Origin: an uncultured Granulosicoccaceae bacterium
GTDB taxonomy: Bacteria; Pseudomonadota; Gammaproteobacteria; Granulosicoccales; Granulosicoccaceae
Length of the DNA stretch: 5,094 nucleotides
Direction of reading: 5' to 3'
Assembly (NCBI GenBank): GCA_937951695.1
Contig: CALFBL010000067.1
Location: 1-5,094, forward strand
Of the stretch, positions 1 to 5,094 are shown piece by piece. Position 1 is the stretch's first letter. The number at the start of each line of letters is the position of its first letter. Both the position numbers and the translations under genes were made by a program. The notes under the pieces were generated by a model, which was not told the DNA's origin, did no database searches, and saw only the letters and a program-made list of their open reading frames with translations.

Positions 1-53
1 CCCTTGGTCGGATCCAGAATGGCCCGAATGAATTCCGCATGCGAGACGCTCAA
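1..53 (-). CDS. bufC: BufC-type DUF2063 protein, N-terminal fragment (cut by window edge)
   Basis: Only the first 17 codons lie in the window; the gene continues off the left edge. The readable frame gives MSVSHAEFIRAILDPTK. The pattern of a Phe, two residues, Ala-Ile-Leu and Asp-Pro matches my memory of the DUF2063 N-terminus (F-x-x-A-[IL]-L-D-P). The start I chose is TTG at 53-51, which shares bases with the bufB stop TGA (52-50) as TTGA, the usual sign of translational coupling. The nearby ATG (positions 40-38) is in another frame and gives no recognisable protein. In characterised bufferin and related operons, the DUF2063 protein is the partner that binds the precursor and assists the DUF692 oxidase. 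Gene order bufA-bufB-bufC supports this strongly. The identity rests on about 17 residues plus context. Confidence 0.72.
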   Translation of the reverse strand, partial: MSVSHAEFIRAILDPTK

Positions 54-910
54 GACTGAGTAATGCTAAGTAAGGGGACGACCCGCATCGCCTCAGCAGC
101 CAGTATCGGCCAGTCGGGAACGTTATTGTCCCATTCAATCAGCGTGGGTTTTGGTCCACCACGCTCGATGGTATGTCGGTACAGAGCCCAGACCGGGTCG
201 GCAACTTCGCGCCCGTGACTGTCTATCAGTAAAGGCCCTCCCGATTCATCTTCATTATGATCATGCCCTGCCAAATGAATCTCACCCACGTGAGACAAAG
301 GAAACGCATTGACGTAACTCAAAGGGTCGGTGTTCTGATTGGTTGCGCTGATGAATACATTATTCACATCGAGAAGAATCCCACACCCTGTGCGCTGGGC
401 AATCTGAGATAAGAATTCAACCTCTTCCATCGTGGTTTCCGTAAACGCCAAATAGTTGGATGGATTCTCCAGCAACATTCGACATCCGAGTGTCTCCTGA
501 ACTTGCAAGATATGCGATGTCACACGGTTCAGCGTATCGTTGTTATACGGCAGCGGCAATAAGTCATTGAGGTAGTGATCGCCGTGCGTAGACCACGCTA
601 AGTGTTCTGAGAAGCTCGCAGGCTGGGCCCACTCAACAAGTTTTTTCAGACGTGCTAAATGCTCCACATCCAAGCCTGCCTCGGCGCCGATTGACAGACC
701 TACCCCGTGGATGGACAGTGGGAAATGTTCAGAGAGTTTACGTAGTTGTGCGATCGGGCGTCCGCCATCACCCATGTAATTTTCAGCGTGCACTTCGAGC
801 CAAGCAACCGGGCCGGGATCCTCAAGGATTGCGGCGAAGTGCGCTGCCTTGAAGCCAACGCCGGGTGCGACGGGCAACATATTTAGAGGTTTATTGACTC
901 TATCGAGCAT
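50..910 (-). CDS. bufB: BufB, DUF692 multinuclear non-heme iron-dependent oxidase (MNIO) of bufferin maturation
   Basis: This 286-residue protein has the usual length and TIM-barrel signature of the DUF692/MNIO family (relatives MbnB and TglH). Likely metal-site motifs, in order, are WLEVHAENY (37-45), LSIHG (65-69), SEH (101-103), LLENPSNY (146-153), LLDVNN (169-174), the His-rich stretch H207-V-G-E-I-H212-L-A-G-H216-D-H218, D230-S-H232 and IEWD (258-261). Family members bind two or three iron ions and oxidise cysteines of a ribosomal peptide; BufB enzymes are reported to turn bufferin cysteines into 5-thiooxazoles in the cytoplasm before export. The substrate here is surely the product of bufA, encoded 104 bp upstream, and bufC overlaps the stop. 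The start at 910 is preferred because GGTGAG (925-920) lies 9 nt upstream; the internal Met11 has no comparable site. No truncation or missing motif is seen. Which motif residue binds which iron is inference. Confidence 0.93.
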   Translation of the reverse strand: MLDRVNKPLNMLPVAPGVGFKAAHFAAILEDPGPVAWLEVHAENYMGDGGRPIAQLRKLSEHFPLSIHGVGLSIGAEAGLDVEHLARLKKLVEWAQPASFSEHLAWSTHGDHYLNDLLPLPYNNDTLNRVTSHILQVQETLGCRMLLENPSNYLAFTETTMEEVEFLSQIAQRTGCGILLDVNNVFISATNQNTDPLSYVNAFPLSHVGEIHLAGHDHNEDESGGPLLIDSHGREVADPVWALYRHTIERGGPKPTLIEWDNNVPDWPILAAEAMRVVPLLSITQS

Positions 911-958
911 GGCTTGTTGCTCACCGCAAAAGTTTTGATAGGCAAAAAGAGAAACACG

Positions 959-985
959 CCGGAGAAGCTGGTCGAGCTCCTCCGG
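959..985 (-). terminator. Hairpin between bufA and bufB, possible partial terminator or mRNA-processing stem
   Basis: In the minus-strand RNA the sequence CCGGAGGAGCT, a 5-nt loop CGACC and AGCTTCTCCGG form an 11-bp stem with one G-U pair. On the plus strand the same position is an A/C mismatch, so the fold is better in the transcript of this operon. The stem is followed by a T-rich, interrupted run (GTTTCTCTTTTT). It sits about 30 bp after the bufA stop and about 50 bp before the bufB start. An intrinsic terminator with incomplete efficiency would give more precursor than enzyme; stabilising the 3' end of bufA mRNA is an alternative. The role is inferred; the fold is seen directly. Confidence 0.6.
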
Positions 986-1014
986 CTATGCACTAACACT
1001 TAACCAAACTCGTG

Positions 1015-1320
1015 TTAGCTCGTAGCTGCGTCTCGATCGAGTACTTCGAGTGAACCCTTGCGTGGAGTTCCGTCAGCCATCGCTGGCAGTTCCATTGTTT
1101 CGCAAGTGCCAACGGGAACAACTGTCCAGGCGTTGCCCTGATAGTCAACTGTCGAAGTACCCGCGCAAGTTGTACCAGCACCTGCTGCGCAATCGTTTTT
1201 GCCAGCCAGAGACACGCCGTAGCACTTCTCTCCTTTGGCAGCAACTGCCGGTGTGGCGTTTAGGGCAATTGCTGCAGTGACAGCTGTGAAGATCGCCGCA
1301 GCTTTTAATTGATTAGACAT
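1015..1320 (-). CDS. bufA: BufA1-type bufferin precursor (DUF2282), exported Cys-containing peptide
   Basis: This 101-residue precursor has an N-terminal Sec signal peptide: K6, a hydrophobic segment at about 7-22, and a likely signal peptidase site after ATPAVA (residue 27). The mature part carries four cysteines, C33, C44, C52 and C73, in the DUF2282 pattern: EKCYGV, GKNDCA, TTCAGTSTVDYQGNAW and VGTCE. In bufferins, cysteines of this core are oxidised by the DUF692 enzyme and the exported peptide chelates copper in the periplasm. An earlier in-frame ATG exists at 1362, but the start at 1320 is chosen because GGAGAA (1330-1325) precedes it and because it puts the signal peptide at the N-terminus. 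After C73 there is a 28-residue tail rich in charged residues, ending near GSLEVLDRD. bufB and bufC follow on the same strand. The homologous genes are called gig (gold-induced) in some bacteria. Copper binding is known for the family and inferred here. Confidence 0.93.
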   Translation of the reverse strand: MSNQLKAAAIFTAVTAAIALNATPAVAAKGEKCYGVSLAGKNDCAAGAGTTCAGTSTVDYQGNAWTVVPVGTCETMELPAMADGTPRKGSLEVLDRDAATS

Positions 1321-1324
1321 TGAT

Positions 1325-1330
1325 TTCTCC
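1325..1330 (-). promoter_or_regulatory. Shine-Dalgarno site that fixes the bufA start
   Basis: GGAGAA on the minus strand lies just upstream of the ATG at 1320, with 6 nt between GGAG and the ATG. It is the strongest ribosome binding site in the operon and rules against the longer reading from 1362, fitting high precursor output. A run of six T residues immediately precedes it, so this leader stretch is probably unstructured. Confidence 0.75.
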
Positions 1331-1374
1331 AAAAAATACAGATTTCTAAAAGTAGGGTTCACCGTATGGAATTA

Positions 1375-1394
1375 TCAAACTTCAACTAGTTTGA
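1375..1394. promoter_or_regulatory. Inverted repeat upstream of bufA, candidate operator
   Basis: TCAAAC and GTTTGA form 6-bp perfect arms separated by 8 nt, and the palindrome AACTAGTT (1384-1391) overlaps the right half. The dyad lies 55-74 bp before the bufA start, within the 233-bp gap between the transporter stop and bufA, where a promoter and regulator site would be expected. I could not find a convincing -35/-10 pair or a CueR/CopY-type copper operator around it. Short AT-rich dyads arise by chance, so this is only a candidate. Confidence 0.3.
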
Positions 1395-1553
1395 GAGCCT
1401 TTATGTACCAGTCATGCCGGATCCCGATTCTGTCGTTAAAAGCGTCATTCCATTGTTACAAAATCTGTAAGGATTCACGTAACGAGAGTTGGTCAGCGAC
1501 GTGAACGTTTAGTTCAAATCGGCACCACTGCTTTGACACATCGTAGCCATTAC

Positions 1554-2774
1554 TCAGAACTGTGAGGACAGTCTTTGCAGTGCCCGCATCGCCACAATGC
1601 CAAATATCGGCCCTAGCGCTAGCGCTGATAGCACGATAGGCCAACCTAGCGCCAAGGCCAGCAATGGGGTTAACTGCACCGTAATCAAGGTCAATAAAAA
1701 GCCCAACGCAGTCTGCAGCGTCATCAGGCTACCTGCCTTATCCGGCGGTGCGGTATCGGCCACAAGCGCTGAAAATTGTGCCGAATCGGGTATCACTGCC
1801 AACCCCCAAACCACAAATAGGGAAAACACCAACGGCACCGGCCCAGCAAAGGCAAGAGCGGTGGCAACAGCCGCTGAGCCACTGATCGCCATGGCAATGA
1901 TCGTAATTCGAGCCTTACCGATACGATCGGCGTAGATGCCTGCCAGCGGGCACATTAGTGCACCGCAACCGATGGCGATAAAGGCGGTTAGTTTGGCCAA
2001 AGCATTGGCCTCAACAGAGTCCATTCGCGTACTGTAAGAGGCAGCGGCTGCCACCCCAATCCAAGCCCACAGCGCATACAGCTCCCACATGTGACCCAAG
2101 TAGCCCAAAAACGCCAATCGCAGTCGCCGATCTACCCACGCCAAACGAAGGGCGCCAGGATCGAAGCGTGGCGCACTGGCGTGCCACGGACCCAACGACA
2201 CTTTCATCATCATAGCCGCCGCACACAACGCAACTATCGATGCGATACCCGTGGTCAGTCGCCACTGCGCACCACCTAACCACGCCAACAGGTGCGGAAA
2301 CGCAGAACCCAGCGTCAGACCACCCACCAGAAGCCCGACCAACAAGCCTCGATCGTGAAGGCCCCAACCCACCATGATTTTCATACCGACCGGATAAACC
2401 CCGGCTAGACAGGCGCCGGTTAAAAACCGCAACGCTATTGCCCCGTCATGACCGATCGGTACCAGCAGCAAAGCCGCGTTAGCCGATCCTGCGGCCACGG
2501 CGGCGACGGCAAACACACGGCGCGGATCGTAACGATCGGCCAACCCTAGCACCGACAAGCTCAAGGCCCCGACCACAAAACCTGCGGTAACCGACGAGGT
2601 CAATAAAGCGGCAATCGTCTGGCTCATTGGAGACTCCGCTTGCATATCGCCTAGCACGGCCGACGAGACGAACCACAAAGCCATGGCCGCGATTTCGGCA
2701 ATGACCAGCCAAGTAATCGAGCGGCGGCGTGCCTTGCGGTCAACGGCGCGCATTGTTTCGTTGACAGCTGTCAT
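1554..2774 (-). CDS. Major facilitator superfamily (MFS) transporter, substrate unknown
   Basis: This 406-residue inner-membrane protein has about 12 hydrophobic helices, at roughly 20-42, 53-76, 88-106, 113-134, 142-163, 170-191, 219-245, 260-282, 289-310, 313-333, 350-370 and 376-398. The cytoplasmic loop after helix 2 has an MFS motif-A-like sequence, GLADRYDPRR (77-86). Its counterpart after helix 8, GIYADRIGKAR (279-289), shows the expected two-fold repeat. Helix 4 has R116 and a Gly/Pro-rich stretch (GACLAGVYPVG), as in drug or small-molecule antiporters. Length is normal for a 12-helix member. The start at 2774 has only a weak ribosome site (GAGAA); Met8 is possible. It is divergent from the OmpA lipoprotein gene and points towards bufA, 233 bp away, so co-transcription is possible but unproven. 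I do not recognise a subfamily that would give a substrate. Confidence 0.9.
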   Translation of the reverse strand: MTAVNETMRAVDRKARRRSITWLVIAEIAAMALWFVSSAVLGDMQAESPMSQTIAALLTSSVTAGFVVGALSLSVLGLADRYDPRRVFAVAAVAAGSANAALLLVPIGHDGAIALRFLTGACLAGVYPVGMKIMVGWGLHDRGLLVGLLVGGLTLGSAFPHLLAWLGGAQWRLTTGIASIVALCAAAMMMKVSLGPWHASAPRFDPGALRLAWVDRRLRLAFLGYLGHMWELYALWAWIGVAAAASYSTRMDSVEANALAKLTAFIAIGCGALMCPLAGIYADRIGKARITIIAMAISGSAAVATALAFAGPVPLVFSLFVVWGLAVIPDSAQFSALVADTAPPDKAGSLMTLQTALGFLLTLITVQLTPLLALALGWPIVLSALALGPIFGIVAMRALQRLSSQF

Positions 2775-2786
2775 AGCTTAAGTTCT

Positions 2787-2826
2787 CGTCGGATGGTCAG
2801 ACACAGTGCGGTGTGCGCGTCGGATG
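2787..2826. repeat. 9-bp direct repeat in front of the MFS gene
   Basis: CGTCGGATG occurs at 2787-2795 and again at 2818-2826, in the same orientation and 31 bp apart from start to start, which is close to three turns of the helix. The nearest copy is 13 bp from the transporter's start codon. The same-face spacing suits two regulator monomers or dimers, but no known operator is recognised and two copies of a 9-mer may be chance. Confidence 0.35.
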
Positions 2827-3001
2827 AAGCGCTGGTCTATCTTGTCAAATCAAGCATGCATACTAACCGCTCAATGATCAAAACGCGCCGGTGAACGGAT
2901 ACGTTTTTCAGACACACCACGCCCCTGCCATCGCGCATCCGTCGTCTGCCGCTACGCATTCGTTAAAGTCGGTGTGTTCTAGGCAGCAAGATGGCGCGCA
3001 T

Positions 3002-3029
3002 CGAACCAATCCCCGTGGCTGTCGTCAGA
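3002..3029 (+). promoter_or_regulatory. Possible RpoE-like (ECF sigma) promoter for the OmpA lipoprotein gene
   Basis: A -35-like CGAACCA (3002-3008), 15 nt, and a -10-like GTCAGA (3024-3029) fit the sigma-E arrangement GGAACTT-N15-GTCnnA: the GAAC core and the full GTCnnA are matched, but the first G and the TT of the -35 are not. It would start transcription near 3036, leaving a leader of about 75 nt. Envelope lipoproteins are common sigma-E targets, which makes this plausible. No good sigma-70 promoter is visible nearby. Confidence 0.35.
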
Positions 3030-3112
3030 TGAAGTTATTGATACACTTTCCGCGATCGGCTACTGAGAGGTTCGTCTCACAAGCCCCCCACAGGAAGAGG
3101 TTAAAACACTCT

Positions 3113-3805
3113 ATGAAAACTATAGCTCAGGTTGGAAAGGTGTCACTAGTATCCGCTGTGTTGCTGGGTGTATCAGCGTGCGCCGCCGACGGTGGCGTAA
3201 GCCGAACAGGAGCTGGCGCCGCGATCGGTGGAATCGCGGGACTGATTGTGGGAAATCAGTTCGATGGCAGTGGCAGTAAGTATGTTGGCGCATTGGCCGG
3301 AGCATTGGCCGGCGGTGCGGTCGGTAACTACCTAGACCGACAACAGCGCGATCTCGAACGACAGCTCCAGGCGGAACAAGCGGCGAATGAAGTCACCATT
3401 CAACGCCTGTCGGATGACAGTCTGCAACTTGGTTTGAACAGTGAAGTCTCGTTCGACGTTGATAGCGCCACCATCAAACCCAGCTTTCGCGATACGCTGA
3501 ATAAAGTGGCCAACGTGTTTGACGATTACCCCAACACCGTCATACATATTGTGGGGTACACGGACAGTTCGGGCTCTAATTCCTACAACCAGTTACTCTC
3601 AGAGAACCGTGCCGCCAGCGTCGAGCGTTACCTAGCGCTGGAAGGTGTGGATGAGCGACGTTTGATTCCCGAAGGTCGGGGCGAGAGTTCGCCGATTGCC
3701 AGTAATGCCACCGCTGAAGGCCGAAGTCGCAACCGACGCGTTGAGTTGATATTAAAACCCATTGTTGAAGGCAAGGAACGCGACGCGTTCGATCCGCCAG
3801 TTTAG
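3113..3805 (+). CDS. Outer-membrane lipoprotein with glycine zipper and OmpA peptidoglycan-binding domain (YiaD type)
   Basis: This 230-residue envelope protein starts with a lipoprotein signal peptide (K2, K9, hydrophobic 10-19) and lipobox VSAC, with C23 as the lipidated residue. The +2 residue is Ala, so sorting to the outer membrane is expected. Next is a glycine-zipper segment (about 33-71) made of two GxxxG-rich halves, then a charged coiled-coil-like linker (D75 to E93). The OmpA C-terminal domain (about 111-215) contains GYTDSSG and NQLLSENRA. D151 and R166, 15 residues apart, match the Asp/Arg pair that binds diaminopimelate in OmpA, and NRRVEL closes the domain. The likely role is to link outer membrane and peptidoglycan. 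The start at 3113 is chosen because it places the signal peptide at the N-terminus; the open frame to 2891 would bury it. The gene stands alone, divergent from the transporter and convergent with the glutaminase. Related Pal and YiaD proteins share this plan; the zipper favours YiaD. Confidence 0.93.
   Translation: MKTIAQVGKVSLVSAVLLGVSACAADGGVSRTGAGAAIGGIAGLIVGNQFDGSGSKYVGALAGALAGGAVGNYLDRQQRDLERQLQAEQAANEVTIQRLSDDSLQLGLNSEVSFDVDSATIKPSFRDTLNKVANVFDDYPNTVIHIVGYTDSSGSNSYNQLLSENRAASVERYLALEGVDERRLIPEGRGESSPIASNATAEGRSRNRRVELILKPIVEGKERDAFDPPV
3290..3313 (+). repeat. Two tandem 12-bp units coding for ALAG-ALAG in the glycine zipper
   Basis: GCATTGGCCGGA is followed directly by GCATTGGCCGGC, identical at 11 of 12 positions and in frame, coding for A60-G63 and A64-G67 of the lipoprotein. 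Near-identical codons, not only identical residues, suggest a recent in-frame duplication inside the membrane-spanning zipper. Gain or loss of one unit would keep the frame. Confidence 0.6.
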
Positions 3806-3835
3806 TCACAACCCGCACTGTCAAGGATAATCACA

Positions 3836-3861
3836 CTGCGGTGGTAACCTCGTCGCCGCAG
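3836..3861. terminator. Weak dyad in the convergent gap, doubtful two-way terminator
   Basis: CTGCGG and CCGCAG form a 6-bp G+C-rich stem around a 14-nt loop that itself holds GGTAACC. The position between the convergent lipoprotein and glutaminase genes suits a shared terminator, but neither side is followed by a T-run. The rest of the 156-bp gap (3806-3961) shows only short AT-rich palindromes such as GCAATTGC, so the true end signals are not identified. Confidence 0.25.
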
Positions 3862-3961
3862 CGTTAATAACTGTACTTACCCCTACGAATCATTGATCGG
3901 GTTTGTTTGCGTTCAGGCGTCTTGCAATTGCTTCGAAATTGATACGCGATCGTTGATGTGC

Positions 3962-4924
3962 TCAAAACACAGAGCATAGACTGCGCTCTGCGAACAGCCG
4001 CAAGGCTTCCGTTGCCGCTACCGAGTTGCCTGAGGCGCTCAACGCAGGCGACCAGGCGCACAGCGCTAACTTACCTGGCACGGTGGCAGCAATTCCCCCG
4101 CCGACGCCACTCTTGGCCGGCAAACCAACTTTAAACGCAAATTCACCTGCCCGATCGTAGGTTCCGCAGGTAAGCATCAAGGCATTGATTCGCCGCGCAC
4201 GAAGCGGCGACACCACAACCACCTCGCTGCCTGGCTGCCGCCCGGCATTGGCCAGATAGGCAAATACCTGAGCCAGTTCTTCGCAATTTAATACGATTGA
4301 GCATTGCCTAAAGTACACATCCAGCACGTCAGCCACAGAGTGTTTTAAATTGCCAAAACTTTTCATGAGATTGGCCATGGCTTCGTTGCGAAACCCGGTC
4401 GCTTTCTCGGACGATACGACCTCTTCATCAATGCTCGGGCGGCGGCCGGTGAGTTGTTCGATCAGTGACAGCAATGCGTCAATAGGATCATCGTGGGCAT
4501 CAAGTAGTGCATCAGCCACGAGGATGGCTCCAGCATTGATAAGAGGGTTGCGTGGTACCCCACATTCGTGTTCCAACTGCACCAATGAATTGAACGGATC
4601 CCCTGAAGGTTCGACACTCACTCGATTCCATAGATCATCGCCGTGATGTTCAATGGCTAAAGTCAGGCTGAGCACCTTGGAAATGCTTTGAATGGAAAAA
4701 CCTACACCGCTGCTGCCAGTGCCGTAGAACTGTCCATCGACTGTGTGGATTGCCATGCCGAACTGATCAGCATCGACGTCCGCGAGCGCCGGGATGTAGT
4801 CTGCCACCTTACCTCTACCCATGACCGCGGCTATATCGACTGCGATACCGTCGACCAATTCCTGCAACGACAGCAAATCTGATGGACAACGACTGGTTGA
4901 GCGTGATGGATAGGTTCCGGTCAT
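3962..4924 (-). CDS. glsB: Glutaminase (glutamine to glutamate plus ammonia), GlsB-like
   Basis: This 320-residue cytoplasmic enzyme hydrolyses L-glutamine to L-glutamate and ammonium. It belongs to the serine-dependent, beta-lactamase-fold glutaminase family. The nucleophile motif is S80-I-S-K83 within FSIQSISKVLSL. The other substrate-site residues align with the E. coli enzymes: N130 (NAGA), E163 and N170 (SSEKATGFRN), Y194, Y246 and V264 (KSGVGGG). GKVADYIPAL and DPFNSLVQLE resemble E. coli GlsB (YneH, about 308 residues) more than GlsA. The protein is about 14 residues longer at the N-terminus than GlsB. The start at 4924 has a GGAGA 12 nt upstream, and no internal Met precedes the conserved part until M35, which would cut it close. 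All key residues are present, so it should be active. It is monocistronic in what is visible and convergent with the lipoprotein gene. Such enzymes serve nitrogen supply and, in E. coli GlsA, acid resistance. Confidence 0.96.
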   Translation of the reverse strand: MTGTYPSRSTSRCPSDLLSLQELVDGIAVDIAAVMGRGKVADYIPALADVDADQFGMAIHTVDGQFYGTGSSGVGFSIQSISKVLSLTLAIEHHGDDLWNRVSVEPSGDPFNSLVQLEHECGVPRNPLINAGAILVADALLDAHDDPIDALLSLIEQLTGRRPSIDEEVVSSEKATGFRNEAMANLMKSFGNLKHSVADVLDVYFRQCSIVLNCEELAQVFAYLANAGRQPGSEVVVVSPLRARRINALMLTCGTYDRAGEFAFKVGLPAKSGVGGGIAATVPGKLALCAWSPALSASGNSVAATEALRLFAERSLCSVF

Positions 4925-4956
4925 TGGTTCAGAATGTCTCCAGCATAGATTTCAAT

Positions 4957-4986
4957 GCGATACAGGCTCATGCACGCAGACGTCAA
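4957..4986 (-). promoter_or_regulatory. Possible sigma-70 promoter of the glutaminase gene
   Basis: On the minus strand TTGACG (4986-4981) is a 5-of-6 match to the -35 consensus. It is followed after 18 nt by TATCGC (4962-4957), a poor -10 with only the first three bases right. It lies about 33-60 bp before the start codon. The remaining sequence to the right edge (to 5094) shows no gene that can be supported on either strand. Confidence 0.3.
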
Positions 4987-5094
4987 CATCACCGACCCCA
5001 GCATAAACACGCACGAATTCTGCCTACTTCTCAGCCAGTCTATTATGCACAGACTATTACTGCTCTGTACGCACATTCATCGCCACAGGCCTAT

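Larger units (their letters stand above)
2775..3112. other. Divergent intergenic region between the MFS gene and the OmpA-lipoprotein gene
   Basis: These 338 bp carry no gene I can support. A frame open from 2891 joins the lipoprotein gene in frame, but its predicted leader lacks secretion features and bypasses the real signal peptide, so I treat it as untranslated. The stretch holds a 9-bp direct repeat near the transporter start, an isolated TTGACA on the minus strand (2848-2843) without a good -10, and a possible extracytoplasmic-sigma promoter at 3002-3029. The ribosome site for the lipoprotein (AGGAAGAGG, ending at 3100) closes it, 12 nt from the ATG. Confidence 0.6.

Noticed and set aside
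993..1280. Frames on both strands overlapping bufA (83 and 76 residues)
   Set aside because: They are shadows of the bufA coding sequence; the DUF2282 reading is unmistakable.
1321..1362. Upstream ATG giving a 115-residue bufA product
   Set aside because: The extra 14 residues put a non-secretory stretch before the signal peptide and would be translated across the strong GGAGAA site at 1330-1325; the start at 1320 fits better.
1474..1505. TTCACGT...ACGTGAA inverted repeat with 18-nt loop after the MFS stop
   Set aside because: The stem is 7 bp with a long loop and no T-run, too weak for a terminator, and there is no independent support for an operator.
1617..1628. Perfect 12-bp palindrome AGCGCTAGCGCT
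   Set aside because: It lies in the transporter's last helix and comes from the codons of an Ala-Leu-Ala-Leu repeat; no sign of function beyond coding.
1456..1644. 62-residue minus-strand frame overlapping the 3' end of the MFS gene
   Set aside because: It is out of frame with the transporter, overlaps its conserved last helix, and has no ribosome site or recognisable motif.
2843..2848. Perfect -35 hexamer TTGACA on the minus strand before the MFS gene
   Set aside because: No acceptable -10 hexamer is found 16-18 nt downstream, so a promoter is not called.
2891..3112. Open frame extending the OmpA lipoprotein upstream by 74 residues
   Set aside because: It would bury the lipoprotein signal peptide and lipobox; a ribosome site lies just before 3113, and the extension has no recognisable features.
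4970..5094. Plus-strand frame open to the right edge, starting at ATG 4970 (with another ATG at 5045)
   Set aside because: There is no convincing ribosome site, the composition is rich in His, Leu and Cys without a family pattern, and it is too short before the edge to support a gene.

Overview
The window looks like part of a gammaproteobacterial (at least Gram-negative) chromosome. The evidence is an outer-membrane lipoprotein with an OmpA peptidoglycan-binding domain, a glutaminase closest by eye to Escherichia coli GlsB, and a bufferin-type DUF2282/DUF692/DUF2063 gene set. By eye the G+C content is slightly above 50 %. There is no rRNA, tRNA, CRISPR array, insertion sequence or phage gene. 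The genus cannot be named from these genes.

Layout. Positions 1-1320, minus strand, hold a bufferin (copper-binding ribosomal peptide) operon, read from right to left. It starts with the precursor bufA (1015-1320) and a 104-bp gap with a terminator-like hairpin. Next come the multinuclear iron oxidase bufB (50-910) and the first 17 codons of bufC, running off the left edge. I place the bufC start at a TTG that overlaps the bufB stop as TTGA. Positions 1321-1553 are the leader region of this operon. Positions 1554-2774, minus strand, encode a 12-helix major facilitator transporter of unknown substrate. Positions 2775-3112 are a divergent intergenic region that serves this transporter leftward and the next gene rightward. 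Positions 3113-3805, plus strand, encode a glycine-zipper/OmpA-domain lipoprotein of the YiaD type. Positions 3806-3961 are a convergent intergenic gap. Positions 3962-4924, minus strand, encode a glutaminase. Positions 4925-5094 are its upstream region, with no gene I can support.

How the genes work together. The clear functional unit is bufA-bufB-bufC: a secreted Cys-containing precursor, the oxidase that modifies its cysteines, and the partner protein that helps the oxidase. In characterised systems the product is a periplasmic copper-buffering peptide. The transporter lies upstream on the same strand, 233 bp from bufA, and I cannot show that it is co-transcribed or related. The OmpA lipoprotein and the glutaminase are ordinary housekeeping or envelope genes in convergent orientation. 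The main points of interest are the bufferin operon's expression architecture (intergenic hairpin, TTGA coupling), the precursor's C-terminal tail, a possible extracytoplasmic-stress promoter before the lipoprotein, and an excess of the palindrome CGATCG across the window.
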